Part shown: positions 26,942 through 35,829 of the stretch, one piece after another | Numbering within the stretch: position 1 is the first letter of the stretch | Layout: every line of letters starts with the position of its first letter | Assembly: GCA_017622845.1 (NCBI GenBank) | Contig: JAGAQJ010000047.1 | Span: 92,053 to 156,052, forward strand | Direction of reading: 5' to 3' | Source: Lachnospiraceae bacterium | GTDB taxonomy: Bacteria > Bacillota > Clostridia > Lachnospirales > Lachnospiraceae | DNA length: 64,000 nucleotides | Made by a program: the position numbers and the translations under genes | The notes under the pieces: generated by a model | Database searches by the model: none | What the model was told of the DNA's origin: nothing | The model's input: the letters and a program-made list of their open reading frames with translations, nothing else

Positions 26942-28225
26942 TTATTTGATTATTTCCATAATTCTCACACCAAAGCTCTCCTCAATAACAACAACCTCTC
27001 CCTTTGCCACAAATTTGCCATTTACAAGCACATCGATCGGTTCTCCTGCAATCTTGTCAAGCTCTATGATAGTTCCGGGAGCAAATTCCAAAATATCGGA
27101 AATAGATTTGCTGGTTCTTCCCAGTTCTACTGTTACCTCCAAAGGAACATCCTTGATAAGACCAATACTCTCGGCGCTTACCATTTCTCCCTGTCCCTGT
27201 GAGAAGTTTTGGAACTGTGCCGGCTGAATATTTACATTTGGCATTCCGTACCCCGCAGGCATTCCGTACCCCGCAGGCATTCCGTATCCGCCCTGCGGCA
27301 TTCCCATATTCATCTGCGGCATATTGTATCCGCCCTGCGGCATTCCCATATTCATCTGCGGCTGCATCCCCATGTTCATACCGCCCTGTGGCATTCCCAT
27401 GTTCATCTGCGGCTGCATTCCCATGTCCATAGCCGGCGCCGCCGGTGCAGGTGCAGGTGTCGATGACGGAGCAGGTGATGGTGCTGCTGGCGCCGGAGCA
27501 GGTGATGGTGCCGGTTCTCCCATCTGTTGAGCCATAAAAGTATCATAAATTGATTTTGCAAAATCAAGCGGATATAACTGCATCAATGTAGAATCTACCA
27601 AATCATCAATCTGCATTCTGAAAGAAATTTTAACAAATCGTTCCTCAAGGAACGGTGAAAGGTCTCTTGGTTCCCTTGAATGCAAATCAACAAGGCTTGC
27701 CTCTGGCGGACTGATATCAATTGTCTTTCCAAGCATGGAAGAAAGCGAGGTGGACGATGAACCCATCATCTGATTCATAGCCTCTGAAATCGCACTTAAA
27801 TGCAGTTCACTCAGCTCGCCATCAATATTGGTACCGTCACCGCCCATCATTAAGTCAGTGATAACCTTAACATCATGCTCTTTTAAAACTAATATATTCG
27901 TACCGTTTAAACCAACCGTATATTTAATCTGTATAAATACACAGGGCTTCTCATAATCGCTGAGCACATCCTCCCAAGTACACATTTGTACAACAGGTGT
28001 TGTAATATTTACTTTTTTATTGACAAGTGAATAAAGCGTCGTAGCTGAAGTACCCATACTAATGTTGGCTACCTCTCCTATCGCATCTTTCTCTATATCG
28101 GTGAGATCATCCCCCGTGGAAGCGTCCATCGTCGCTGCCGCAGTATCTGCTGCTCCGGAATCGGCTGATAAGTCTACTCCATTCAACAATGCATTGATTT
28201 CATCCTGAGATAGCATTCCATCCAT
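26942..28225 (-). CDS. fliY: Flagellar motor switch phosphatase FliY
   Basis: FliY combines a CheC-like CheY-P phosphatase with a FliN-type C-ring domain. It starts with a CheY-binding-like peptide (MLSQDEINALL), then two phosphatase helices (DAIGEVANISMGTSATTL, AISEAMNQMMGSSSTSL). A Pro/Ala then Met/Gly/Pro/Gln-rich linker (~residues 240-330; repeated NMGMPQGG) leads to the C-terminal SpoA/FliN domain (VPLEVTVELGRTSKSISDIL). 427 aa, longer than the Bacillus protein because of the linker. Confidence 0.95.
   Translation of the reverse strand: MDGMLSQDEINALLNGVDLSADSGAADTAAATMDASTGDDLTDIEKDAIGEVANISMGTSATTLYSLVNKKVNITTPVVQMCTWEDVLSDYEKPCVFIQIKYTVGLNGTNILVLKEHDVKVITDLMMGGDGTNIDGELSELHLSAISEAMNQMMGSSSTSLSSMLGKTIDISPPEASLVDLHSREPRDLSPFLEERFVKISFRMQIDDLVDSTLMQLYPLDFAKSIYDTFMAQQMGEPAPSPAPAPAAPSPAPSSTPAPAPAAPAMDMGMQPQMNMGMPQGGMNMGMQPQMNMGMPQGGYNMPQMNMGMPQGGYGMPAGYGMPAGYGMPNVNIQPAQFQNFSQGQGEMVSAESIGLIKDVPLEVTVELGRTSKSISDILEFAPGTIIELDKIAGEPIDVLVNGKFVAKGEVVVIEESFGVRIMEIIK
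27230..27440 (-). repeat. Repeats encoding the Met/Gly-rich FliY linker
   Basis: Imperfect short repeats encode variants of MGMPQGGYNMPQ and AGYGMP; for example two adjacent 21-bp copies encode AGYGMPAGYGMP near 27240-27285. They would form a flexible linker whose length may differ between strains. Confidence 0.75.
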
Positions 28226-28229
28226 TGTC

Positions 28230-29210
28230 TTATTCCTCCTCCCTGATTACTGATGTTACCCTTACTGCATATGCCTCTTTGCTTGCTCCCGGCACTGCAC
28301 TGAATTTCTTAATATCTCCCACATATACATCAAGCTCATCATCTATTCTTGAATCCAGTCGTATGATATCACCTACCTGTATATTGACAAAGTCATGAAC
28401 CGTAATAACACTCTTGCCAAGCACTGCCTTAATCGGCACATCCACTCTGCGCACCATGGACTCAATAAACTGTTCATAGTCTTCGTCATCCATCTTCTGC
28501 ATGCTCGAATACCAGAACTTGGTATTCAACCTGTCCATAACAGACTCCAGTGTAAAAAACGGAAGACACACATTCATCAAACCTTCGACATCGCCTATCT
28601 TAACATTCATGGTAACAAGCGCCACCATATCGCTTGGCGAAATAATCTGAGCAAACTGCGGATTTGTTTCTATTCTCTCCAAATACGGATTGACCTCCGC
28701 AACATTTTTCCATGGTTCTCTGAGGAGCTGCATACAGATAACCATGATTCGTTCAATAATGCTCATCTCAATTTCAGAAAAGTCTCTTGCCTTCTCAAGG
28801 GCTTCTCCTCTGCCACCCAGCATACGGTCTATAATCGCATATCCCAATCCACTTGTCAACTCCATAATAATGGAACCGGGCATCGGTGAGAAATTAACGA
28901 CTGTAAGCAATACCGGGTTCGACAAAGCATTCGAAAACTCTGCAAAGGTTACGGTCTCTGAACTTGCCACACTTACCTGAACATTTTTTCTCAAATATAC
29001 AGGCAAATTGGTCGATAACAATCTTCCATAATGATCGAAAATCATATTTAATGTTCTCAGATGCTCCTTTGAGAATTTAGCAGGCCTGCTAAAGTCATAA
29101 TTTTTGACTTGCCGCTCATCCTTCTCCTGCATATCCTCCACATCCAGTTCACCGGAGCTTAACGCTGCCAGCAGACTGTCAATTTCGCTTTGAGATAATA
29201 CCTCTCCCAT
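28230..29210 (-). CDS. fliM: Flagellar motor switch protein FliM
   Basis: FliM is the C-ring protein that receives CheY-P. The N-terminal CheY-binding motif (LSQSEIDSLLAAL), the GGRG middle-domain loop (MLGGRGEALEKARDFSEIE) and a C-terminal SpoA domain are present. The ATG at 29210 is chosen because AGGGGG lies 11 bases upstream; a GTG 12 bases earlier overlaps that site. It is 4 bases upstream of fliY. Confidence 0.96.
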   Translation of the reverse strand: MGEVLSQSEIDSLLAALSSGELDVEDMQEKDERQVKNYDFSRPAKFSKEHLRTLNMIFDHYGRLLSTNLPVYLRKNVQVSVASSETVTFAEFSNALSNPVLLTVVNFSPMPGSIIMELTSGLGYAIIDRMLGGRGEALEKARDFSEIEMSIIERIMVICMQLLREPWKNVAEVNPYLERIETNPQFAQIISPSDMVALVTMNVKIGDVEGLMNVCLPFFTLESVMDRLNTKFWYSSMQKMDDEDYEQFIESMVRRVDVPIKAVLGKSVITVHDFVNIQVGDIIRLDSRIDDELDVYVGDIKKFSAVPGASKEAYAVRVTSVIREEE

Positions 29211-29283
29211 GTAGTTAATCACCCCCTACATATAATTACTAATTACTCCTATATCAATTAATTCCCCTTCATTTATATCCGCT

Positions 29284-29796
29284 CTATGAATATAAAAAGT
29301 TAAATGATACGCTGTAGATAAAGTCCGAACCAAAAAGCTCCTGAACTCTGGTCAGTATCTCTGACTTAATCTGGTCTGTATTGCTTCTTGCCTCATCCAT
29401 CGTGTAATCTCCCATTACTGAGAATACAATATCCTTAATCAAGCCTTCTTTTTCCGTCATCGTCTCCGAATAAGTAGCATAATCCTCATGTTTTGTGTTC
29501 ATCGATAAGGAAACGTTTCCTACTGCATAATGGCTCTTTCCGTCTTCGTCATTTTTCAGAGGAATTGTAAGCTCTTCTGAAATATTAAATACTGCTGTAT
29601 CAGCCATGGACGGAACTCCGGAAAGTTCTGACTGGGGAAGTCCGTCAATCTCCAGTCCTATAATTGTCGATATATCCGACACCAGCGCCGCTGTTTTTCT
29701 GGAAGCGCCTGACACGCTCACCATCATAATAGCTGTCAATACAATATTCACAACCAGCAATGCTAAAATAATAATAGATAACAGATTTCGTCTCAT
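29284..29796 (-). CDS. fliL: Flagellar basal body protein FliL
   Basis: FliL is a single-pass protein that surrounds the stator. One N-terminal membrane helix (LLSIIILALLVVNIVLTAIMMV) is followed by a periplasmic-type domain ending in a helix (VQELFGSDFIYSVSFNFLYS); 170 aa. It lies between motB and fliM. Confidence 0.92.
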   Translation of the reverse strand: MRRNLLSIIILALLVVNIVLTAIMMVSVSGASRKTAALVSDISTIIGLEIDGLPQSELSGVPSMADTAVFNISEELTIPLKNDEDGKSHYAVGNVSLSMNTKHEDYATYSETMTEKEGLIKDIVFSVMGDYTMDEARSNTDQIKSEILTRVQELFGSDFIYSVSFNFLYS

Positions 29797-29813
29797 TTTT
29801 AGTCCCCTTTCAA

Positions 29814-30707
29814 TTAATGCCCGCTTAATGAATTATATATTTTAATCTCGACACGCCTGTTCTTAGCCCTTCCCTCAGGTGTCGCATTGTCAGCGATCGG
29901 CATATATTCTCCCCTGCCGGAGTGCTTCATCACTCCCGGGTCCAACGACGCATTTTCCTTTAGGTAATTAAAGACTGCAAGCGCTCTGTAGCTGCTGAGC
30001 ACATCATTATTTTCATATCTTCCGCCGTTCAGGGGAACAGAATCCGTATGTCCTTCTATCTCAATATCCGATTCCGCATACTTGGAAAGAATCACGCCGA
30101 CCTTATTGAGAACCGGTATCGCATCCTGCTTAATGTCAGCTTTTCCTGAATCAAACAAAAATGCTCCGTTTAATGTCAGGCGTACATAATCCGAATTAAA
30201 ATCCACCTCTACCTTATCAGACATCATGCTCTCTGCAAACGCTTCCTCGATTTTCTCGGCAAGCTCCTCCGACAGCCTCATTTTTTCCTCTTCCAGTTCG
30301 GCAAGCGCCTCCTGCAGCTCCCTGACCTCTTCTTTGTCTGCCCCAAGCTGCTCGGCAAGCTCTTCCAGTTCTGCGTCAGAAACATCTGCTGCATTCGCAT
30401 CAAATTCCACTGCATCAGAATCCGACTCTGCCACCTTACCTGTAGAATTTATGTACTCATCCAATTGATTGAGCTGGCTCACACCATTGCTGATTAAGAT
30501 ACCATCCCCGATTGCCTGCGCACCGCCCTTAAAAATGCTGAAATTTGACTGAAAAGATAATGCCATCTCCTCAAACTTCGCTGCGTTCACGTCCGACATG
30601 GCAAAGAGCATAACAAAGAAACACATCAGCAATGTCATCATATCAGAAAAAGTAGCCTGCCATTCCGGCAATCCCTGCTTTACTTCTTCCTGCTTCTTTC
30701 TCGCCAT
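29814..30707 (-). CDS. motB: Flagellar stator protein MotB
   Basis: MotB is the stator subunit anchored to peptidoglycan. One membrane helix carries the proton-relay Asp22 (TFSDMMTLLMCFFVMLFAM); a long acidic coiled-coil region (~115-160) precedes the OmpA-like domain (EGHTDSVPLNG, NRRVEIKI). 297 aa. Its start overlaps the motA stop codon by 1 base. Confidence 0.96.
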   Translation of the reverse strand: MARKKQEEVKQGLPEWQATFSDMMTLLMCFFVMLFAMSDVNAAKFEEMALSFQSNFSIFKGGAQAIGDGILISNGVSQLNQLDEYINSTGKVAESDSDAVEFDANAADVSDAELEELAEQLGADKEEVRELQEALAELEEEKMRLSEELAEKIEEAFAESMMSDKVEVDFNSDYVRLTLNGAFLFDSGKADIKQDAIPVLNKVGVILSKYAESDIEIEGHTDSVPLNGGRYENNDVLSSYRALAVFNYLKENASLDPGVMKHSGRGEYMPIADNATPEGRAKNRRVEIKIYNSLSGH

Positions 30708-31504
30708 TAAGCTTCACCTCCAGCACGCTCTTCCGCACCTGATGTCCTGTCTTTCGGAGACAGGAATGATTTTAACTTTTCCTCGATTACACGCGGGTTT
30801 TCACCTGCCTGTATTGACAAAAGCCCCTCAATCATGATTGCCTTTGCCTGCACTTCTATCGCATTATTTGCCTTGAGCTTATTGGCTGTCGGCGTACATA
30901 CCCAGTTTGCAAGCATAGAGCCGTAGAAGGTTGTAATCAAAGCAACCGCCATGGCAGGTCCAAGCGTAGACGGGTCTGTCATATGCTGCAGCATGATAAT
31001 CAAGCCGACAAGCGTACCAATCATACCCCATGCAGGTCCCATGGAAGCGCAGGTCTCCCAAAAACCGATTTTGTCCTTATGACGTGCCTCGATGCTGTCC
31101 AGCTCTGTCTCTAAAATGCCGCGCACCAGCTCAGGGTCCGTACCGTCAACGATCAGCATAATCCCTTTTTTCATAAATTCATCATCAAGGTTTCCCGCTG
31201 CTTCTTCCAGAGAAAGAAGTCCTTCTTTTCTGGCTATATTGGACAATTCAATAATTTTAGTAATCATCTCGGGAATATTGACTTTCACTGTCTTAAATGC
31301 CAATGTAAAACTTTTCAGTCCGGCTATAAAATCTGACATTGAGACAGACATCATGGTAGACATGAAGGCTCCGCCGAATGTAATCAAGGCAGATGAGCCA
31401 CTCATAAAGAATCCGATGGCTGCAAAGCCATCGTCACCAGATACAATACCGAATACTACTAATATGAAGCAGGCTATAAAACCTATCAACGATGCTAAAT
31501 CCAC
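30707..31504 (-). CDS. motA: Flagellar stator protein MotA
   Basis: MotA is the ion-channel stator subunit with four membrane helices (LASLIGFIACFILVVFGIV, GSSALITFGGAFMSTMM, SMGPAWGMIGTLVGLIIMLQ, AVALITTFYGSMLANW). The GTG at 31504 (VDLASLIGF) is preferred because AAGGGG lies 9 bases upstream and homologues start there; an ATG at 31537 with a weak AGGG is possible. In Bacillus motAB lies elsewhere; here it is inside the cluster, with its own promoter and CodY box. Confidence 0.95.
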   Translation of the reverse strand: MDLASLIGFIACFILVVFGIVSGDDGFAAIGFFMSGSSALITFGGAFMSTMMSVSMSDFIAGLKSFTLAFKTVKVNIPEMITKIIELSNIARKEGLLSLEEAAGNLDDEFMKKGIMLIVDGTDPELVRGILETELDSIEARHKDKIGFWETCASMGPAWGMIGTLVGLIIMLQHMTDPSTLGPAMAVALITTFYGSMLANWVCTPTANKLKANNAIEVQAKAIMIEGLLSIQAGENPRVIEEKLKSFLSPKDRTSGAEERAGGEA

Positions 31505-31571
31505 TTTTACACACCCCTTTTTTATTTTTGAAGACATAGTAAACCCTATGTCCTCTTTTTCCCATAGTTAT

Positions 31572-31600
31572 ATAATACTGTAAGGTTACATAAATTGCAA
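31572..31600 (-). promoter_or_regulatory. Putative sigma-A promoter of motA
   Basis: TTGCAA (31595-31600), 17-base spacer, TATTAT (31572-31577) on the minus strand, about 60 bases before the favoured motA start. It would let motAB and the downstream export and switch genes be transcribed independently of flgB. Confidence 0.65.
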
Positions 31601-31601
31601 C

Positions 31602-31616
31602 AATTTTCTGAAAATT
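31602..31616 (-). promoter_or_regulatory. CodY box, exact consensus match
   Basis: AATTTTCTGAAAATT matches the published CodY consensus AATTTTCWGAAAATT at all 15 positions. It begins one base upstream of the motA -35 element and ends two bases short of the flbD stop codon. codY is encoded 15 kb away in the same cluster. Confidence 0.75.
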
Positions 31617-31617
31617 T

Positions 31618-31827
31618 TCACAAATTTTGATTACCGTTCAATCCCTGCTGAAAATATTCCTGCCTCGTTAATTTTACTAAATTTTTGACTTCATGTCTAC
31701 TTTCTTTTATGATTATCTTCTTTCCATCTGTCAATGTAATGACTGTATCGGGAGTTTCCTCCACCATTTCGATCAAACTGGTATTTACCAGAATCTTTGC
31801 ACCGTTTAATTTTGTCACTTCAATCAT
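31618..31827 (-). CDS. flbD: FlbD/SwrD family flagellar protein
   Basis: A 69-aa protein of the FlbD family (MIEVTKLNG, LVNTSLIEMVEETPDTVITLTDGKKIIIKES). In Bacillus the equivalent SwrD raises stator power. The ATG at 31827 has GGAAGG 9 bases upstream; the ATG at 31836 directly abuts that site and is less likely. In Bacillus it directly follows flgE; here a glycosyltransferase and a palindrome come between. Confidence 0.9.
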   Translation of the reverse strand: MIEVTKLNGAKILVNTSLIEMVEETPDTVITLTDGKKIIIKESRHEVKNLVKLTRQEYFQQGLNGNQNL

Positions 31828-31883
31828 ATTTTCCATCCTTCCTTTACTGCATTCCCCCGTGATGCGTACGCTTTCTTATTTTA

Positions 31884-32016
31884 GCGCCAGTGTACGGGGA
31901 AACAGCCTCAGACCAGTGTCTTGTCTCGTTGATATTTGGCAAAACTACGCAGATGGACGGATAGGCACGTAGGTTTGGCTAATTATCAATAAGACAAGAC
32001 ACCAGGTACACTGACG
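31884..32016. repeat. 133-bp long imperfect palindrome
   Basis: Outer arms GCGCCAGTGTAC and GTACACTGACGC (11 of 12 pairs) and inner arms of ~38-40 bases (31912-31949 with 31968-32007; shared core GTGTCTTGTCT) fold into one long hairpin with an 18-base apical loop and a 16-base one-sided bulge. It occupies most of the gap between the glycosyltransferase and flbD. It has no open frame and no T-tract. It may be a MITE relic or a structured RNA. Confidence 0.7.
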
Positions 32017-32051
32017 CCGGCATTGCAATTTTAATATGTCATTCCTCCGGA

Positions 32052-33131
32052 TTATGCAGGGAATACAATCTGTTTACCGTGCTGCTTCCCATATTCGACC
32101 AGCTTGTTCTTATACTCCTCCAGCTTCTCTGTCTCTCCCGCTTCTTTATATAATGCAAAAATTCTGGCGAAGGCATCAAATGCATCATCCTCCAGTTTAT
32201 CCAAATCCGCTGCGTCCGTGATGCTTGTCAGATATCTGACAGCGTTCTCCTTATCACAGCAGATATCTGCTGCTTTCCCAAACAAATATTTGAGTTTTGT
32301 TGTCTTTAAATATTCTTTGTTCATATCAAGCAGTCTGTAAGCGTCATTGACATTGCCGATTTTCATAAGACATTCTGTATAAGTCTCAAGGCAGAGCGGC
32401 AGAAATCTTTTTTCAGGATTGCGGTTCACCTCCAGGCACATGTCATATGCTTCAACAGCCTGTTCATACTCCTGCAGAATCTTATATGACTGCCCCATTT
32501 GAAAATAAACATAATCGTCCATTCCCTCATATTCTCCTAATGATCTCCTTAGAAGCTTCAGATTTCTTCCCTGCTTTTCGTTCATTTCTTCTTTTGATAT
32601 GTCATAGCCATAGTGCTTTACCTTAGCCGGAACAGGAAAGGTTTCGAGCAGAATCTCATCATAATGTTCTGCTTTTGCGGGCGTAATCTGCTCATGAATC
32701 CTAAATTTGTATTCATAATAATTTTTATTATAAAACCGCGGAATTTCATCTGTCCGGATCATTTCCTTTGCATTATTCTGATATACATTCATAATCCCCA
32801 GGACTCCGACACATTTAGGATATTTCTGCATGCATATACGCAGTTTTCCAATATCCATATCCTGAACCTGCTCATCGCAATCCAGTACAAATATCCAATT
32901 ATTTGACGCTTTTGATGCTGCAAAATTTCTTGCCGCACTAAAATCATCTGTCCAGGCAAAATCATAAACCTTATCTGTATACCTTTCTGCAAGCTTCTTC
33001 GTACTGTCTGACGATCCTGTATCAACTACTATAAGCTCCATATCATAGCGCAGCAAGCTTTTTAAACAGTTTTCTATGTGTCTTTCTTCATTTTTTGCTA
33101 TGATGCATGCTGAAATCGGTATTCCTGCCAT
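32052..33131 (-). CDS. GT2 family glycosyltransferase with C-terminal helical repeats
   Basis: A 359-aa cytoplasmic protein with a GT-A domain (IIAKNEERHIENCL, VVDTGSSDSTKK, DFSAARN) and the metal-binding Asp84-x-Asp86 (VLDCDEQV), followed by TPR-like repeats (YFQMGQSYKILQEYEQAVEAYDMCLE). It resembles the SunS-like class that transfers sugars to peptides. Placed inside the flagellar cluster between flgE and flbD, it may glycosylate flagellin or hook protein, but that is inference. The flgE terminator lies upstream, so it probably has its own promoter, which I could not identify. Confidence 0.8.
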   Translation of the reverse strand: MAGIPISACIIAKNEERHIENCLKSLLRYDMELIVVDTGSSDSTKKLAERYTDKVYDFAWTDDFSAARNFAASKASNNWIFVLDCDEQVQDMDIGKLRICMQKYPKCVGVLGIMNVYQNNAKEMIRTDEIPRFYNKNYYEYKFRIHEQITPAKAEHYDEILLETFPVPAKVKHYGYDISKEEMNEKQGRNLKLLRRSLGEYEGMDDYVYFQMGQSYKILQEYEQAVEAYDMCLEVNRNPEKRFLPLCLETYTECLMKIGNVNDAYRLLDMNKEYLKTTKLKYLFGKAADICCDKENAVRYLTSITDAADLDKLEDDAFDAFARIFALYKEAGETEKLEEYKNKLVEYGKQHGKQIVFPA

Positions 33132-33240
33132 TTTATTTTCCTAACCTTTCTGTCTTCATGATAAAGCATCTGCCGCACTGTCTGTGTGTCGTTCCTGTCC
33201 TTTTGCATTTTGCACGCGTGAATGCTGCCATTTATGCCGA

Positions 33241-33277
33241 AAAAAAGGCTTGAAGATCAAATCACATCTTCAAGCCT
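33241..33277 (-). terminator. Strong terminator after flgE
   Basis: On the minus strand AGGCTTGAAGAT and its exact complement form a 12-bp stem with an 8-base loop followed by TTTTTT, 9 bases past the flgE stop codon. It should end the flgB-to-flgE transcript before the glycosyltransferase. Confidence 0.88.
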
Positions 33278-33285
33278 GTTTTCTG

Positions 33286-35271
33286 TTATCTCTTAAGATT
33301 TACAAGCTCCTCCAGCAAAGTATCTGAGGTTGTAATAATTCGGCTGTTTGCCTGGAAACCTCTTTGTGTAGTAATCATGTCCGTAAACTGCTGGGAAAGG
33401 TCTACGTTTGACATTTCAAGCACGCCGGTTGTCATGTATCCGGTACCGCTTGCTTTGATGTCCACGCCCACGCCGTCAAAATCACCGGAGTTGGCGGTTG
33501 CTGAGTAGAGGTTATCTCCTTCATTCTGAAGACCCATTGCATTCGCAAAGGTCGCTACTGCAATCTGGGCAATGGACTTTGACATGCCATTGCTGTAATT
33601 TGCCGTAATCACACCATCTGTTCCGATTGATACGCCTGTCAGGCTTCCTACCTTACGTCCGTCATCTCTCAGACCCGAAACTGTTGACTTGCCGCCGTTT
33701 TCGACATTTTTTGTCGTAGACATATCAAAGCTCACATCAGAGAAGTAAGAGTTTAATGCGCTGAGATTCAGTGTAAACGCCGTATTTCCCTCAGAACCCA
33801 CATAGGAGAAATCGCCATCTGAAATATCATATACAACATTAAAGCTTGTGTTGTCTCCGAGATTGGTGGTATCAATCTCATCGCCATTTGAATCTGTCAT
33901 GCTGATCAGCTCAATCGTATAAGACCCGTCTATTTTCTCCGCGAGCGTTGTATCCTCAACGGAAGTATATTGTGCCTGCACTTTAGGCGAAGCATCTGTT
34001 GCAAGCAGCTTTGAAATATCTGTGTAGTCTAAACCAAGCACTGTATCATTGCCGTCTGTACTTCTGAATTCATACTGGTTATCTGTTCCATCTGTATAAG
34101 TCTTCTCTATAACAAGCAGACCGTCCGAAACTGCTGCATCTAAATCAGCCGATGCGTTCAGCGCCGGAGCAGCGCCATACAATGCTGCCATCGCCTCCGT
34201 GCTTATATCAATCGTGCCGTATGCTACATTTGAAGCTGTCGCTCCGCCTGCATTCTTATATGCCACATAACCTGTGTCGCCGGAGAAGTGGACTCTTACC
34301 TCACTGTCTTTCAGAGTAGATGCATCTCCTAAATCCGTTATATTATATTCAGTCAAAAAGGCATCAGAAATTGTAATCGTTACGTCATCCTCCGTACCAT
34401 CCGTATGCTGACCGTTTCTTACACCTGCCTTATTTGTTTTCGCTTCTTCTTCCAATGCTTTCAGCAAAGCACTGGGTAAACCGGTCGCTTTGATTTCCGT
34501 TCCATCAGCCTTAAAGTATGTCAGCGTTGAGATGTCTTCACATGCGATTGATCCCGGCAATTGATATAACCGCTCTGTATTGGTCACATTCTTTGTCGAT
34601 GTCACATTATTGGTTACCGGCTTAATGCCGAACTTCAGGTTGTATTCATAACCTCTGTTGTCAAGTGTCTGAACATTTAAAATTCTGCCGTTTTCCGTGT
34701 CAAGGTTATCGTCATGCATATCAACAATACCGGAGATGGAAGCGGCTGTCGTGTATGCTGCCGGATAGGTTGAATTTTCCCTTGACATTATCTGTATCGG
34801 CTTTACGGAGTCCTGAATAATTGCGCCTGTATTGGCATCTGTGTTTGTCCAGCCCTGTACGATATAACCTGTGCTGCCCATGCAGAGATAGCCTGCTGCA
34901 TCAACGTTGAAGGACCCGTCTCTTGTAAAATACTGGTTCGTGCCATCGCTGACTACAAAAAACGCTTCGCCTGTTAACTTAAGATCGAAAGGATTGCCTG
35001 TTGACTGCGTTGCACCCTCTGTCGTAATACTGGTATTGATTGCGCCTGTCTTAACGCCAAGACCAATCTGTCTGGGGTTTGTTCCGGCTGTACCGTTGTC
35101 AGTGTTTGGTCCTGTAGCTGCCTGTGTTGTCTGATAAAGCATATCGGAAAAGTTGATTGACTTTGCCTTATATGCTGTTGTATTTACGTTTGCAATATTG
35201 TTACCAATAACGTCCATTCTTGTCTGGTGTGTTCTTAAACCTGATACACCAGAGTAAAGTGATCTCATCAT
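33286..35271 (-). CDS. flgE: Flagellar hook protein FlgE
   Basis: FlgE polymerises into the hook. N-terminal D0/D1 (MMRSLYSGVSGLRTHQTRMDVIGNNIANVNTTAYKA region) and C-terminal D0 (DMITTQRGFQANSRIITTSDTLLEELVNLKR region) frame a large variable D2/D3 insert of ~400 residues; 661 aa, at the long end for hook proteins. Last gene before the strong terminator. Confidence 0.95.
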   Translation of the reverse strand: MMRSLYSGVSGLRTHQTRMDVIGNNIANVNTTAYKAKSINFSDMLYQTTQAATGPNTDNGTAGTNPRQIGLGVKTGAINTSITTEGATQSTGNPFDLKLTGEAFFVVSDGTNQYFTRDGSFNVDAAGYLCMGSTGYIVQGWTNTDANTGAIIQDSVKPIQIMSRENSTYPAAYTTAASISGIVDMHDDNLDTENGRILNVQTLDNRGYEYNLKFGIKPVTNNVTSTKNVTNTERLYQLPGSIACEDISTLTYFKADGTEIKATGLPSALLKALEEEAKTNKAGVRNGQHTDGTEDDVTITISDAFLTEYNITDLGDASTLKDSEVRVHFSGDTGYVAYKNAGGATASNVAYGTIDISTEAMAALYGAAPALNASADLDAAVSDGLLVIEKTYTDGTDNQYEFRSTDGNDTVLGLDYTDISKLLATDASPKVQAQYTSVEDTTLAEKIDGSYTIELISMTDSNGDEIDTTNLGDNTSFNVVYDISDGDFSYVGSEGNTAFTLNLSALNSYFSDVSFDMSTTKNVENGGKSTVSGLRDDGRKVGSLTGVSIGTDGVITANYSNGMSKSIAQIAVATFANAMGLQNEGDNLYSATANSGDFDGVGVDIKASGTGYMTTGVLEMSNVDLSQQFTDMITTQRGFQANSRIITTSDTLLEELVNLKR

Positions 35272-35388
35272 AATTAAATGACCTCCTAAATCTTATTGCC
35301 GTCTCTGTCAATAATCCATGCGCTTCCCTATCTGTCATTCAAGGGATATAAGCCTCCTTAAAAGGTCCGGCTTTTGATACATGACAGC

Positions 35389-35796
35389 CTATATAATCAC
35401 GGCTCCATCAATATTTGTAAAAATATTTTCGTCTGTTTCTGTCTGATCCATTGCTGTTATTACGGTATTGCTCTTTGTATTGACGATAAATGCAAGCTGA
35501 TCTACAAGTACCAGAGAATCCCTGATTCCTTTCTCACCTGCTTTCTTCGTACCGTCATTCAGCCTTTCCAGCTGCTCGTCGGTCAGCTCAATATTCCTGT
35601 CGCTCAGTCTGTTCGCCGCATGCTTGGAAAACTTCACGGCTTCCTGTTCCTGAGTTGTCTGAACCTGCTGTTTTAAAAGGATTTCCCCGAAGCTCATGCC
35701 CTGAGCAGACCTGCTGCCTGTGTTGACCTTCTGCTGTTTTAAATACTGTTCCTGCAGCTGTTCCATGGAAAGGAATTGACTATTGCTAATATTCAT
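35389..35796 (-). CDS. TIGR02530-type flagellar operon protein
   Basis: A 135-aa protein with the conserved core FSKHAANRLSDRNIELTDEQLERLNDGTKKAGEKGIRDSLV, found between flgD and flgE in many Firmicutes. The later part (LVLVDQLAFIVNTKSNTVITAMD) looks like a beta hairpin. Role unknown, presumed in hook assembly from position. Confidence 0.85.
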   Translation of the reverse strand: MNISNSQFLSMEQLQEQYLKQQKVNTGSRSAQGMSFGEILLKQQVQTTQEQEAVKFSKHAANRLSDRNIELTDEQLERLNDGTKKAGEKGIRDSLVLVDQLAFIVNTKSNTVITAMDQTETDENIFTNIDGAVII

Positions 35797-35829
35797 CCTA
35801 CATTCCTCCCTGTCATAAAATACCCGGTT

